This document shows, piece after piece, positions 7,765-17,269 of a DNA stretch of 64,000 bases. The DNA comes from Myxococcales bacterium (GTDB lineage: Bacteria; Myxococcota; Myxococcia; Myxococcales; Myxococcaceae). Positions within the stretch are counted from its first letter, which is position 1; every line of letters starts with the position of its first letter. The translations under genes and the position numbers were made by a program. Below the pieces are notes generated by a model. It was not told where the DNA came from, searched no databases, and worked only from the letters and a program-made list of their open reading frames with translations. The stretch is taken from NCBI GenBank assembly GCA_030681895.1, contig JAUXRI010000296.1, forward strand, positions 1 to 64,000. The letters run 5' to 3'.

Positions 7765-10098
7765 GTGGCTGATGCGCCTGGTGGGGACCTTGTTCTCGTT
7801 CGAGGGAGGGCTCAAGTCGAGCGCGCCTGGGCGAGCGAAGAGCGGTCGACGCTCGCGACCGCAGACCTCACCGCGGCCACGATCCTCGAGGCCAGCGGGA
7901 AGCCCTTCATCGACTTGTGGCAGTACCTCGACGAGGAGGTCCTCGAGCGAAACTGGAACCTGAGCTTCGAGTTGAGCGAGCGATGGTGGGGCGAGGGCCA
8001 GGGGCTTCTCCATCGTGGGGTTTCGGTGTCCGCCGCGGCCGCAGGAGAGTGGCGGCTGGTGCTCGAAGCGGCTCTCAACGCCCGCGTCGTCTTCGAGGCC
8101 GCTCTCGACGCGCACAGACCCTCGAGCGTCGCCGTGTTCGCCGAGCCGCTGACGCCGGTCTCTCGCAACGGTCCGCCCCCTCTCGATGCGCCAATGAACT
8201 CGATCGCTGTCTCGGTGCTGCGATGGGTTCTCGAGCGCCGAGGAGTCACGTTCCGCTCGTTGCCACTGTCACCGGAAGCACCAATTCATGCGGCGAAGCG
8301 ACGGACCTCGCAGAGCGCAGCGGCCTTCGTCTCAGCGGCGGAGGGGCTGGACGAGCGGGCCGGCTTGCAGACCGCGCTGCTCCTCGATTTCGGTCAGAAC
8401 CCCGTCGACATCGCTGAACTGGAGCGGTCGTTCCGGCAGAGGGCTGGCTGGCGGACGGCGCGCTTTTCGGAGTTCACGAGGCCGGGCTATCCGCGGTGGT
8501 TTGCTCCCGATGAGGCGAGCAGGTCAGCGCTAGAACGAGGCCTGCGGGAGTTTCAGGCGCAGCGCGGAGCGTGGCGCGGTCCGCATCCAGAGGTGTTCGC
8601 CAACCCTCACCTCGAGTTTCAATTCGCGCGCATCTGGCAAGAGATGAGCCTCGCGATTGAACTCGGCGACGCGTTTGACGCCGTCGTTGATGCCGTGCAT
8701 CCGTCTGTCATCGTCCTGGGGGTCGACAGCTTCACGATCGAGCGCTTTGTGGTCGCGCGGGCGCGGGCTCGGGGCGTTCCGGTCGCGGTTTTGCTGCACG
8801 GAGGCTTCGCTCCGAAACGTGCGTGGCGGGAGGTCGTGAGTCAGTCGGACTTGACCCTGGTGTGGGGGGACGCTGACCTGGAGATGCTCACGCGATTCGG
8901 TGCTTCTGCGAAGCACCTGAGGACAGTCGGGAGTCTGAGGTACATGCGACGGTGGCGTGACCTCGCGCCCGAGCCCGGCCCAACTCCTGAACGCCAGCGA
9001 GCTCGCCTCGGTCTTCCGGCCGCCTCACCGGTCGTTGCTGTTCTCACGGCCGCAACGCACTGTGGCTTCTCCACTCCCATCGCAAGACCAGAAGCCCACC
9101 GCCGGGCCCTGGCGGAGATCATCAAGCTCGCTGAGCGGCGCAGGGACCTGACCTTCGTGCTGAAGCCCCACCCGAGCTACGACCATCTCGACTGGTACTC
9201 CGAACTCGCGCGCACTGCGCCGGCAAACTTTGTGGTGCTCCGTGACATCGGGCTCCCGGACCTGCTCCCGGCTGTCGACCTGGCAATGGTCGTCAACCAA
9301 CATACGACCGCCGCCCTCGAGGCCGCCCTTCACGATGTCCCCGTGGTGTTCGTCAACAACGCGATCTATCGACTCGCAGATTGGCAGCGCAGTGCGCTGT
9401 CCGAGCATGGTGCACTCTTCATCGAGTCCGAACTGGCGATTGAAGCGACGCTTGATCGGCTCCTTCGTGATGCGCAGTTCCGTGCCGAGCGCCTTCGAGA
9501 CGCCCGTCAGTTGCTGAAGCGCTCACTCGGACCTTCTGACGCCCAGCCTCCTGCCGAACGCATCGCAGAGCAGTTGGTTGAGATGTCGCGTCCAGCAGAA
9601 GCAGACCCTGGCCTGCTGCAGGAGTTCCTCGACAAGCTCCGGCTCCAGGGCGGTCAGCTCACTGAGCCCGAGTGGGCTGAGCTCGTCACTGCCCTGCCGC
9701 GAGATGACGCGACAAAGCTCGACTCGGCCGTTTTCGGGACCGCCTACGTCCTTGCGAGTGGTGGCAGGCGTCCACTCCAATTGAGGCTCGCAACGCGGCG
9801 ACTCTGCTCTGCGCTCAGTCGGGCAGGGCATTCGTCACGGGTTGTCACCCGCGTGGTGTTGAGCGTGTTCCTGAGCGCGATGATCCAGGCGACGAATCAG
9901 GGAGACTGGCGGCGTGTTCGCAGGCTGTTCGCGCTATTGTGTCTTGAGGCTCCGCGCGCGGCAGTCTCGTCAGCCCTTGCCTGGCGTCTGGTGGCGAAGG
10001 CCGTCGCTGCGGAGAACGAGTTCGCAGCACGCGCTGCGAACGTCGTCGAGCGGGGCAAGGGCGTTGTGGCTCGCCTTGCCGCGAAGAGACGGCGATGA
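7765..10098 (+). CDS. Large GT-B-like surface carbohydrate glycosyltransferase
   Basis: 777 residues from GTG at 7765; the frame has stops at 7648 and 7666. The middle (about residues 310-590) looks like a GT-B fold: VIVLGVDSFTIERFVVARARARG, VAVLLHGGFAP, LTLVWGD, then LTFVLKPHPSYD, LPDLLPAVDLAMVVNQHTTAALEA and VVFVN. The KPHP motif and the following Asp/His-rich strand are shared with capsule and teichoic-acid type transferases and UDP-GlcNAc 2-epimerase-like folds. About 190 residues of mostly helical C-terminus have no recognised motif. The stop overlaps the flippase start as ATGA. The acceptor and donor are unknown; a CMP-nonulosonate transferase is one possibility, because the pathway for that donor lies in the same locus. 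Confidence 0.65.
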   Translation: MADAPGGDLVLVRGRAQVERAWASEERSTLATADLTAATILEASGKPFIDLWQYLDEEVLERNWNLSFELSERWWGEGQGLLHRGVSVSAAAAGEWRLVLEAALNARVVFEAALDAHRPSSVAVFAEPLTPVSRNGPPPLDAPMNSIAVSVLRWVLERRGVTFRSLPLSPEAPIHAAKRRTSQSAAAFVSAAEGLDERAGLQTALLLDFGQNPVDIAELERSFRQRAGWRTARFSEFTRPGYPRWFAPDEASRSALERGLREFQAQRGAWRGPHPEVFANPHLEFQFARIWQEMSLAIELGDAFDAVVDAVHPSVIVLGVDSFTIERFVVARARARGVPVAVLLHGGFAPKRAWREVVSQSDLTLVWGDADLEMLTRFGASAKHLRTVGSLRYMRRWRDLAPEPGPTPERQRARLGLPAASPVVAVLTAATHCGFSTPIARPEAHRRALAEIIKLAERRRDLTFVLKPHPSYDHLDWYSELARTAPANFVVLRDIGLPDLLPAVDLAMVVNQHTTAALEAALHDVPVVFVNNAIYRLADWQRSALSEHGALFIESELAIEATLDRLLRDAQFRAERLRDARQLLKRSLGPSDAQPPAERIAEQLVEMSRPAEADPGLLQEFLDKLRLQGGQLTEPEWAELVTALPRDDATKLDSAVFGTAYVLASGGRRPLQLRLATRRLCSALSRAGHSSRVVTRVVLSVFLSAMIQATNQGDWRRVRRLFALLCLEAPRAAVSSALAWRLVAKAVAAENEFAARAANVVERGKGVVARLAAKRRR

Positions 10099-11642
10099 CG
10101 GCTCCTGAGGACCTGAAGAAGAGCAGCGTCTCACGCGACATCGTCGCGATGTCGCTCGCGGGCTACCTGATCCAGCCCATCATGTTCTTCAGCAACATCC
10201 TCGTGAGACGTGAGCTCGGGCCGTTTCTCACGGGCGTCATCGCGACCCTGACGATCGTTCAGACCTACGCCCAGCTCTGCAACCTTGGCGTCCTTCAGGC
10301 CGCAGAGCGCGAGCTGCCCGTGCTGCATGGATCAGCCGACGAAGCGCAGTTCGCTGCGACTCGGGTGACCTCGTTCTTGTTCGCGGTCGGCGCTGGGTTC
10401 ATCGTCGCCCTTGGGCTCATTGGCTACGCGCTGTGGGCGAAAGAGACGCTTGACCCGAGCCTGTTCCGCGGCCTCCTCGTCTACGGGGGCGTGGTTGCCG
10501 TGACCCAGTGGGCGAATGCCCAGTTGGTTTCTCTTCGCGCAACGCTGCAGTTCGCGTTCCTCGCGCGGTTCAGCGTCGTGACGGCGCTCCTCTCGGCTGT
10601 CTTGAACGTCGCTGCGGTGAACGTTGTAGGCTTCGACGGCCTGCTGGTCGCGACGCTCGTCGTCGCCATGGTCTCTGCGGGCGTCTACACGCATGTGGCA
10701 GGCAACCCACTGCGTCACGTGGACGTGGCCTCGCTGCGGACGACCTTCCCTTCGAGCGCGAAGTCGATGCTGGTGATGGGCCTCCCGCTTCTCGTGATGG
10801 CTTCCGTACACTCCGTGCTGCACACGATCGACAACGTCATGGCACTGAAGCTGCTCGGCACAGAGTGGCTTGGTCGCTACACGCTCGCGCTCTCGGGCGG
10901 TGCGGTGCTGTACAGCTTCGCGAACTCCGTGACGATGGTGCTCTACCCGCACATGCAGGTGGCATACGGAAAGGAGAGGACGCCTGGCGCGCTCGCCCCC
11001 TTCGTCGAAAAGCCGGTGAAAATGCTGGCGGCCGGGCTGCCGCTCCTGATCGCACCCCTGTTCTTCGGCCTCCCCGTCCTCGCGCGAGGACTTCTCCCGA
11101 AGTTCGTCCCCGGCATTCCCGCGTTCCAGTGTCTGGTGGTCGGCATCTCGTTCTACGCCCTCGCCCAACTTCCCCACCTCTCGCTGCTTTCGCTCAACAA
11201 GATTCCCCAGATCGTCGCCTGGACAGTCACGACCGCGGGAGTCGCCGTGGCTGCCTCGTTTGCGCTGACGACCGCAGGTTTTGGTCTGGTCGGAATCGCC
11301 ATGGCGATCACGTTCGCCTACCTGATCTTCTTCGCCGGTCTCCTTCTGTACGCGATGTCGTTCTGGACGACTCGTCGATCCTCGCTAGCCCTTCTGGGCA
11401 GGGCGTGTCTCACCGTCGCTTTTGCCGCGAGCCTGTTGGTGTTGGTGGATCACGTTCCGCTGCCCGCGCCGCTCGGTTTCCTCACCGACATCGTGGTGGG
11501 TGTCGCGCGGGTGGCGATCTTCATCGCGGTCTATCTTCCAATCTTGATGGTCTCGGATCGCGAGACGGGGCTCCTGCGAGAGCACCTCTATCCACGCGTC
11601 CGTCGGTTGAGGGAGCAATCCTCGCGGAGAAGGTCGGTCTGA
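10095..11642 (+). CDS. Wzx-type lipid-linked oligosaccharide flippase
   Basis: 515 residues, with about 14 hydrophobic segments spread over the whole length and short loops; the N-terminal segment MSLAGYLIQPIMFFSNILVRRELGP is typical of the polysaccharide transport (MOP) superfamily. It should flip the undecaprenyl-diphosphate-linked repeat unit across the inner membrane. It overlaps the upstream glycosyltransferase as ATGA and is the last plus-strand gene before the convergent polymerase, so assembly and export genes are neighbours. The family is clear; wzx sequences are too variable to predict the substrate. Confidence 0.9.
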   Translation: MTAPEDLKKSSVSRDIVAMSLAGYLIQPIMFFSNILVRRELGPFLTGVIATLTIVQTYAQLCNLGVLQAAERELPVLHGSADEAQFAATRVTSFLFAVGAGFIVALGLIGYALWAKETLDPSLFRGLLVYGGVVAVTQWANAQLVSLRATLQFAFLARFSVVTALLSAVLNVAAVNVVGFDGLLVATLVVAMVSAGVYTHVAGNPLRHVDVASLRTTFPSSAKSMLVMGLPLLVMASVHSVLHTIDNVMALKLLGTEWLGRYTLALSGGAVLYSFANSVTMVLYPHMQVAYGKERTPGALAPFVEKPVKMLAAGLPLLIAPLFFGLPVLARGLLPKFVPGIPAFQCLVVGISFYALAQLPHLSLLSLNKIPQIVAWTVTTAGVAVAASFALTTAGFGLVGIAMAITFAYLIFFAGLLLYAMSFWTTRRSSLALLGRACLTVAFAASLLVLVDHVPLPAPLGFLTDIVVGVARVAIFIAVYLPILMVSDRETGLLREHLYPRVRRLREQSSRRRSV

Positions 11643-11824
11643 GGAGACCGCGTATCCCTTGTGCCGCCGCGGGATGCTCAAACACCCAGCGTCTTCTGCA
11701 CGACCGATGACTCCTCCATCGAGAGTCGCCGGAAGGTCATTCAGAACTTCCGCGCAGGTGTCGCGTCGGGAGCCAATTCCACACATCGACGCATGGGCAT
11801 GTTCTGGGAAAGGGTTGACTGGAT

Positions 11825-13192
11825 TCAGCGCACAGTGCGCGGTGTCGGTAAGCGAACCGGCCTTGTGAGAGGGACCTGCGAATGGACCGGCTTGCGCCGA
11901 CCAGGTGGTCGCGAGAACCACTCCCACCCAAGCTGAATGAGGACGATCGCAGCGAGCGGCATCATGTGTACGAACACGAAGAAGACGATGGACGTGAGCC
12001 CGTCTCGGAACACCTGGATGAGATTGCAGGCGACCAGCAGGTACGCGAAGTGCCCGAGAGTCCCGTACGGTTGGGCCAGCAGTCGTTGGTGGGCTCGCGC
12101 GAGAATGAAGGCCAGGAGAAACGGAATCGACCCCAGTCCGATGTACCCAAAGTTTGCGTAGGCCTCGCCGAGGAAGGTGACGATCATTCCGTTCTCGCGC
12201 ATCGGCCGCCAGGGTCTCGAGAAATCGGTGATGTAGTCAGCGACAGTGGGCTTTTCGGGCCAGAACGTTCTGGGGATCGGGAGCGTGACGAGGGCCAGGT
12301 ACGGTTGGCCCCAGTACAGCTTTCCCGCCTGATCCATGAGCGTCAAGGCGCAGGCGAACTCGTCGAGGAGCATCTGATCGTCCGTGCGCCCCACCACTGC
12401 ATTGGACATCGTCTCGCCGGAGTGAGAGGCGATCTCACTCACACTCGCCCCTTCCTGCGTCATTCGCCCGATGGACTTGAGTGGGTAGAACACGAGCGCC
12501 ATGGCGACGAGTGCCGCCGCCATGGCTGGCGTGGGCCAGCGTTTGCCCCTGCGATCCAGCAGCATCTGAACCATCAATATGATGGGAATGACGGCGCGGA
12601 AGCGGTGGTATCCCTGCATCGCGACCAGCAGGATCTGCGCCGACATCGGCAGCATCAACCACCAGCGAAATCCATACAGGTAGATGAGCACCAGAATGAC
12701 CAGGCCGGGCCAGACCGGGAGGATTTGAAAATAGCCGCTCTCCGGTTGCCCGTCCGTGCCGACGGCTCTGAGCACCTCACCGCCGACACGCATCTGCGCC
12801 AGGGAGCCCCAGAGCCCGAGCGGGAGCGCGATCGCGATCACGCTGAACACGATCTTCCTGTTGAGCGGGCGCCCAACCTGCGCTTGCGGCGCAGGCGCGG
12901 TCCTCTTCGCAGCAAGCAGCCACGCGATCGTCATCGAGATGAGCGCGACATCTGCCAGAGACATCGCGCGAGTTAGTTCCTCCTCGCGAATGCCCTCGTA
13001 GTTCGAGGTAGTGGACCACATCGGGAGCGCGCCGTTCCAGAGCGAGAACAGGCGAAGGGTGAAGGTCGCGACGTGGAAGACCAGGTAGATGGTCGCGGGG
13101 TGGGAGTGAGACAGGTTCCCGAATCGAAGGAGCAGGGCTGAGCAACCGACCATCGTGACGACGTCGATGAGCAGCGCGATGTCGTAGTTCAT
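11825..13192 (-). CDS. O-antigen/exopolysaccharide polymerase (Wzy-like)
   Basis: 455 residues with about 10-12 membrane segments (for example IVFSVIAIALPLGLWG, LVILVLIYLYGF, AAALVAMALVFYPL, SIPFLLAFILARA). A large loop holds LALVTLPIPRTFWPEKP and then NFGYIGLGSIP, the PRxxWPxKP-type signature of many oligosaccharide repeat-unit polymerases. Wzy joins repeat units in the periplasm after flipping. It lies 10 bases downstream of a GT2 gene on the same strand and converges on the flippase gene across a 182-base gap in which I found no convincing terminator. Confidence 0.85.
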   Translation of the reverse strand: MNYDIALLIDVVTMVGCSALLLRFGNLSHSHPATIYLVFHVATFTLRLFSLWNGALPMWSTTSNYEGIREEELTRAMSLADVALISMTIAWLLAAKRTAPAPQAQVGRPLNRKIVFSVIAIALPLGLWGSLAQMRVGGEVLRAVGTDGQPESGYFQILPVWPGLVILVLIYLYGFRWWLMLPMSAQILLVAMQGYHRFRAVIPIILMVQMLLDRRGKRWPTPAMAAALVAMALVFYPLKSIGRMTQEGASVSEIASHSGETMSNAVVGRTDDQMLLDEFACALTLMDQAGKLYWGQPYLALVTLPIPRTFWPEKPTVADYITDFSRPWRPMRENGMIVTFLGEAYANFGYIGLGSIPFLLAFILARAHQRLLAQPYGTLGHFAYLLVACNLIQVFRDGLTSIVFFVFVHMMPLAAIVLIQLGWEWFSRPPGRRKPVHSQVPLTRPVRLPTPRTVR

Positions 13193-13202
13193 CGCGCTCC
13201 CT

Positions 13203-14183
13203 TCACGGGCGATCCGGCGCCCAGCTGTCCGCCACGCCCAGCTCTCGGCTCACAGCACTGAACTCCTCGAGGGTCACAGGTGTCCCTGCGGTGTGCTTCG
13301 AGAAGGCAAGCTGCATGGCCTTGACCCGCGTGCCGATGGTGCTGGCGTGCTCGCCGCTCATGCGGCGCAGCTTCCCTGGCATCACCACGCGAAGGTGCAT
13401 CCACAGCGCGGCCTTCCAGGGCAGTCGCCAGAGCGTCGGGATGTATTTGTCCGCGTAGAGGAGCCGGTTTCGGGTGCCGCCATAGTCATTGAGAATGGGG
13501 TGAGGTCGATAGCTCCCGCCGTGTGCATGGCGCCCGATGAACGTCGGCACGTAGGCAATCTCAAAGCCGTTGTTGAGCAGGTTGGTCGAGATGTCCCACT
13601 CCTCCTGGCCGAAGAAGTACTCCTCGGGCAGAAGACCCACCTTCCGGAGCGCGTCGGCACTGAAGACCGACATCGCGCCCGATGCCCATCCTGTCAGGCC
13701 CGGGGTGTCGTACTGCCCTCGATCGGGTTCAAAGTGCCCCCGCGCGACTCCCGAGACCTTCAGGTGGCTGATGTGCCCGCCTGCCTGCCAGAGCGTCTTG
13801 CCGTCAGCGGTGAAGATCTTGCCAGTCACCGCACCAGTCCGCGGGCTTCTTCCAAATTCGCGAACGGCATCCTCGTAGCCACGGGGCTCCACGATGAGGT
13901 CGTTGTTGACCAGCGCGACGTACCCGGCGCCGCGCTCGAGCGCGTGGCGCACGCCGACGTTGCAGCCCCGGCTGAACCCGAGGTTGTGTTCGTTCGCGAT
14001 GACCGTGAGGTTCGGGAACGCCTCGCGGAGCTTCTCTGCCGAGCCATCGCCGGAGCCGTTGTCGACGATCACGATGAAGTGATTCGGATAGCTCGACGCA
14101 AGGAGCGCGCGCACGCACGCCGACGTCATGTCGGGCTTCTTCCAGTTGAGGACGACGGACCAGAGCGGCGGCATTGCGGGCAT
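13203..14183 (-). CDS. Glycosyltransferase, GT2 family (rhamnosyltransferase-like)
   Basis: About 326 residues. I chose the ATG at 14183 because AGGGAGC lies about 7 bases upstream; an in-frame start at 14243 gives 20 extra unlikely residues. The GT-A fold is clear: WSVVLNWKKPDMT, FIVIVDNGSGDGS, NLGFSRGCNVGV, YVALVNNDLIVEP (DxD-like NND), GWASGAMSVFSADAL and EYFFGQEEWDIS (the catalytic ED/WD region). This architecture fits inverting transferases of the WbbL/RfbF type. It is transcribed with the polymerase and divergent from the FkbM methyltransferase. Confidence 0.9.
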   Translation of the reverse strand: MPAMPPLWSVVLNWKKPDMTSACVRALLASSYPNHFIVIVDNGSGDGSAEKLREAFPNLTVIANEHNLGFSRGCNVGVRHALERGAGYVALVNNDLIVEPRGYEDAVREFGRSPRTGAVTGKIFTADGKTLWQAGGHISHLKVSGVARGHFEPDRGQYDTPGLTGWASGAMSVFSADALRKVGLLPEEYFFGQEEWDISTNLLNNGFEIAYVPTFIGRHAHGGSYRPHPILNDYGGTRNRLLYADKYIPTLWRLPWKAALWMHLRVVMPGKLRRMSGEHASTIGTRVKAMQLAFSKHTAGTPVTLEEFSAVSRELGVADSWAPDRP

Positions 14184-14266
14184 GGGTGCTCCCTGTGTGA
14201 CGGAGCGGTCGGCGCCCTTCACGAGTCGCATGGTATGTAGCAAGGAATGCTCACGTTCAACCCCCG

Positions 14267-15043
14267 GTGCAATCGGTGACCAGCCTCCACGCCGCGAAGG
14301 TGCGGGTCGCGAAGCTCTTGTGTCACCCGCTCGTCGGCCGATTCATCGGGCGAGCCTTCCACGACTCGGTTCCGAACCGTGGCTGCCGTATCGACACGAG
14401 CTCGCCGCTCGTCACTCCTGAGGTCAAGGCGATGCTCTTCTGGCGCCTGTATGAGGGCGCGGAGCTGCGGTTCGTGGAGCGGTACCTCCGGGCCGACCTC
14501 GACGTCGTGGAGCTCGGCGCCAGCCTCGGCGTCATGGGAAGCCAGATCGCCCGGAAGATGGGTCCCACGCGCCAGCTCGTGTGCGTCGAGGCGAACCCGG
14601 CGCTCATCCCGATCATCGAGCGAAACGTTCGGGCGAACGCCAGCCCGTCCCAAAGGATCTCAATCGTCCACGGCGCGATTGGATACGAGCCCGGCGAGAT
14701 GGTGTCGTTGGTGCTGGGCGACGCGACCTACGGCTCGCACGTGGGCTCGCTCGCAGACGCTCGGGCGGTGAAGGTCCCTCAACTTGGCCTCTCGAAGCTG
14801 CTCTCGGCCCACGCCCTCACCGGGCCCTTTGCCCTCGTCAGTGACATCGAGGGGAGCGAGTTGGGCGTGTTCGAGAACGAGACCGAGGCATTGGCTCGAT
14901 GCCAACAGCTCATCATCGAGCTTCATGACGTTCGCTCCGGGGAACGGCAGTTCAGCGCAGAGCAGATCTGCCAGCTGGCCAAGGACCGACATGGGTTTCG
15001 CATTCGTGATCGACACGGCCCGGTCGTGGTCTTCGAGCGCTGA
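14267..15043 (+). CDS. FkbM-family methyltransferase
   Basis: About 258 residues from GTG at 14267; GTG at 14276 is equally possible because no clear ribosome site is seen. SAM motif I is DVVELGASLGVMG, followed by LVCVEANPALIPIIERNV and, near the end, SDIEGSELGVF, the D-x-E-G-x-E signature of the FkbM family. FkbM proteins methylate hydroxyl groups of sugars or other natural products, so it may cap or decorate the polysaccharide. It faces away from the GT2 gene across an 83-base gap that should contain promoters for both directions. Confidence 0.85.
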   Translation: MQSVTSLHAAKVRVAKLLCHPLVGRFIGRAFHDSVPNRGCRIDTSSPLVTPEVKAMLFWRLYEGAELRFVERYLRADLDVVELGASLGVMGSQIARKMGPTRQLVCVEANPALIPIIERNVRANASPSQRISIVHGAIGYEPGEMVSLVLGDATYGSHVGSLADARAVKVPQLGLSKLLSAHALTGPFALVSDIEGSELGVFENETEALARCQQLIIELHDVRSGERQFSAEQICQLAKDRHGFRIRDRHGPVVVFER

Positions 15044-15139
15044 GCGACGAGCGGCGACCACAGCCCATGAATCTTCGGGTGCCGAGTGGGCCCAGATGCG
15101 CCGCGTTTCGGTTGTGGTAGATGCGCCCGCGGTGCACAC

Positions 15140-17266
15140 ATGAAACAAGTCGTTCAGTCGATCCGTACCGGAACTACCACTGTCCGCGAGCTGCCTGATC
15201 CCATCGCTCCTCCTGGTGGCGTGGTCGTGGCCAGCGTGTGCTCTCTCGTCTCTGCCGGGACCGAGCGCTACGTCGTCGAGCTCGCCAAGAAGAGCCTCCT
15301 CGGCAAGGCACGCGAGCGCCCCGACCACGTCAAGCGGGTGCTCCAGAAGATGAAGCAGGAGGGGCTCGTCACCACGGCCCATCAGGTGTTCGCCAAGCTC
15401 GATGAGCCAATGCCGCTCGGGTACTCCTCGGCCGGGGTCGTGCTCGAGTGCGGGCGCGGCGTGTCCGACCTGAAGCCGGGCGATCGCGTGGCCATCGCTG
15501 CACCTCACGCGGGCGTCGTCGTCGCGGGTCACAACCTGTGCGCGAAGATCCCCGAGGGCGTGACGTTCGATCAGGCCTGCTACGCCTCTGTCGGCGCCAT
15601 CGCGCTCGAAGGCGTGCGGCTCGCGAAGGTCTCGCTCGGTGAGCGGGTGCTCGTCATCGGCCTGGGACTCATCGGGCAGATCGCGGTGTGCTTGCTCAAG
15701 GCCCAGGGCTGCAAGGTGCTGGGCACCGACATCGATCCGAAGAAGCTCGAGCTCGCGAAGAGCCTCGGCGCCGACGCGGTCGGTCTCGGCTCGGCCCGCC
15801 AGGAACTCGCCGCGTTCGCGGGCGCGGCTGGCGTCGACGCGGTGGTCATCACGGCGGCGACGCAGAGCAACGAGCCCATCGAGTTCGCTGCAGAGGCCTG
15901 CCGGGTCAAAGGCCGCATCGTGCTCGTGGGCGTGGCGGGCTTGAATCTTCCGCGCCCTCCTTTCTTCATGAAGGAGCTCGAGTTCACGGTGTCGTCATCG
16001 ATGGGACCGGGGAGAGGCGACCCCTCGTACGAGGACAAAGGCGTCGACTACCCCATCGGCCATGCGCGGTGGACCGCCCAGCGCAACATGCAGGCCGTGC
16101 TCGAGACGATCGCCGAAGGGAAGCTGCCGGTCGACCGGCTGACGACCCACCGGTTTCCGGTCGAGCGCGCGACCGAGGCCTACCAGCTCATCACGTCGAA
16201 AGAGCCAGTGATGGGCGTCGTGCTCTCGTACCCTGAGACCACCACGCCGCCTCGTCGCCGCGTCGAGTTGAAGTCCGCTCCCTCGTCGAAGGGCTTCGGC
16301 ATCAGCATGGTAGGCGCAGGCAACTTCGCTCGCCTCGTGATGATGCCTGTCCTGTCCAGGCTTGGTGGTTTCGAGCTCCGAGGCCTCTGCTCGGCGAAGG
16401 GCCTCCACGCCGTCTTCAGCGGCGAGAGTATGGGCTTCTCCTTCGCCACCACCGACCTGCGCGAGATCCTCGCAGACGATCGAACCGGCGCCGTGCTCAT
16501 CACGACCCGGCACGATCTGCATGCCGAGATGACGATCGCCGCGCTCAGGGCCGGCAAGCACGTGTTCGTCGAGAAGCCGCTCTGCATCAAGCCCGAGGAG
16601 CTCGACGCCATCTCCGCGTGCGTCGACGAGCTGGGCTCGAAGTGCCCGATGCTGATGGTCGGGTTCAACCGGCGGTTTGCGCCCGCAACCGAGAAGCTCC
16701 GCGCTCACTTCCGGGGGCTCACGCCGCTGTCGGTCGACTTCCGCTTCGCGCCTGGCCCGATCCCCGCCAGCGCCTGGCCTCAAGATGGTGACATCGGAGG
16801 AGGGCGCATCGTCGGCGAGGCGTGCCACGCCATCGACACGTGTACCGCGATCATTGGCAGCCCGCCGGTGCGCGTGTTCGCCGAGTCGGTCGGCCCCGTC
16901 GGAGGCGTCGAGACGACCGACGATCGGGTCTTCATCACCATGCGCCACGAGAACGGTGGCCTCTCGAACATCTCGTACCAGGCTGGTGGCGATCGCGCGG
17001 GCCCGGCAGAGCGCATCGAGGTCTTCGGGGGCGGCCGGACCGGTGTCGTCGAAGAGTGGGACCAGGTGCAGCTCTGGAAGGGCGGCGACGTCACGCGCGC
17101 CAGCGGAGGGAAGGACAAAGGCCACGCCGAAGAGCTCAAGCGTTTTCTCGACGCCTGCCGCTCGGGTGGCAGCTGGCCCATTCCCTGGGGCGACCTTCAC
17201 AGCGTGACCTGGGCGTCGTTCGCGGCGGTGCAGTGCCTGCGCGATGGTGCGCCGGTCGGGTCCTGA
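15140..17266 (+). CDS. Two-domain oxidoreductase: alcohol dehydrogenase + Gfo/Idh/MocA
   Basis: 708 residues from the ATG at 15140. Residues 1-370 form a medium-chain dehydrogenase: GHNLCAKIPEGVTFDQACYA and the nucleotide loop GLGLIGQIAVCLLKAQG. Residues about 385-708 are a Gfo/Idh/MocA domain: ISMVGAGNFARL, GAVLITTRHDLHAE, then GKHVFVEKPLC with the EKP motif, and GGRIVGEACHAID. Proteins with this fusion recur in exopolysaccharide clusters next to heparinase-like genes and AsnB homologues, as here, and may oxidise or epimerise a nucleotide sugar. The asnB-like gene follows after 3 bases. The exact substrate is unknown. Confidence 0.9.
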   Translation: MKQVVQSIRTGTTTVRELPDPIAPPGGVVVASVCSLVSAGTERYVVELAKKSLLGKARERPDHVKRVLQKMKQEGLVTTAHQVFAKLDEPMPLGYSSAGVVLECGRGVSDLKPGDRVAIAAPHAGVVVAGHNLCAKIPEGVTFDQACYASVGAIALEGVRLAKVSLGERVLVIGLGLIGQIAVCLLKAQGCKVLGTDIDPKKLELAKSLGADAVGLGSARQELAAFAGAAGVDAVVITAATQSNEPIEFAAEACRVKGRIVLVGVAGLNLPRPPFFMKELEFTVSSSMGPGRGDPSYEDKGVDYPIGHARWTAQRNMQAVLETIAEGKLPVDRLTTHRFPVERATEAYQLITSKEPVMGVVLSYPETTTPPRRRVELKSAPSSKGFGISMVGAGNFARLVMMPVLSRLGGFELRGLCSAKGLHAVFSGESMGFSFATTDLREILADDRTGAVLITTRHDLHAEMTIAALRAGKHVFVEKPLCIKPEELDAISACVDELGSKCPMLMVGFNRRFAPATEKLRAHFRGLTPLSVDFRFAPGPIPASAWPQDGDIGGGRIVGEACHAIDTCTAIIGSPPVRVFAESVGPVGGVETTDDRVFITMRHENGGLSNISYQAGGDRAGPAERIEVFGGGRTGVVEEWDQVQLWKGGDVTRASGGKDKGHAEELKRFLDACRSGGSWPIPWGDLHSVTWASFAAVQCLRDGAPVGS

Positions 17267-17269
17267 CCC

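Noticed and set aside
11643..11824. Terminator between the flippase and polymerase genes
   Set aside because: Only 5-bp inverted repeats could be found, which is expected by chance at this GC content.
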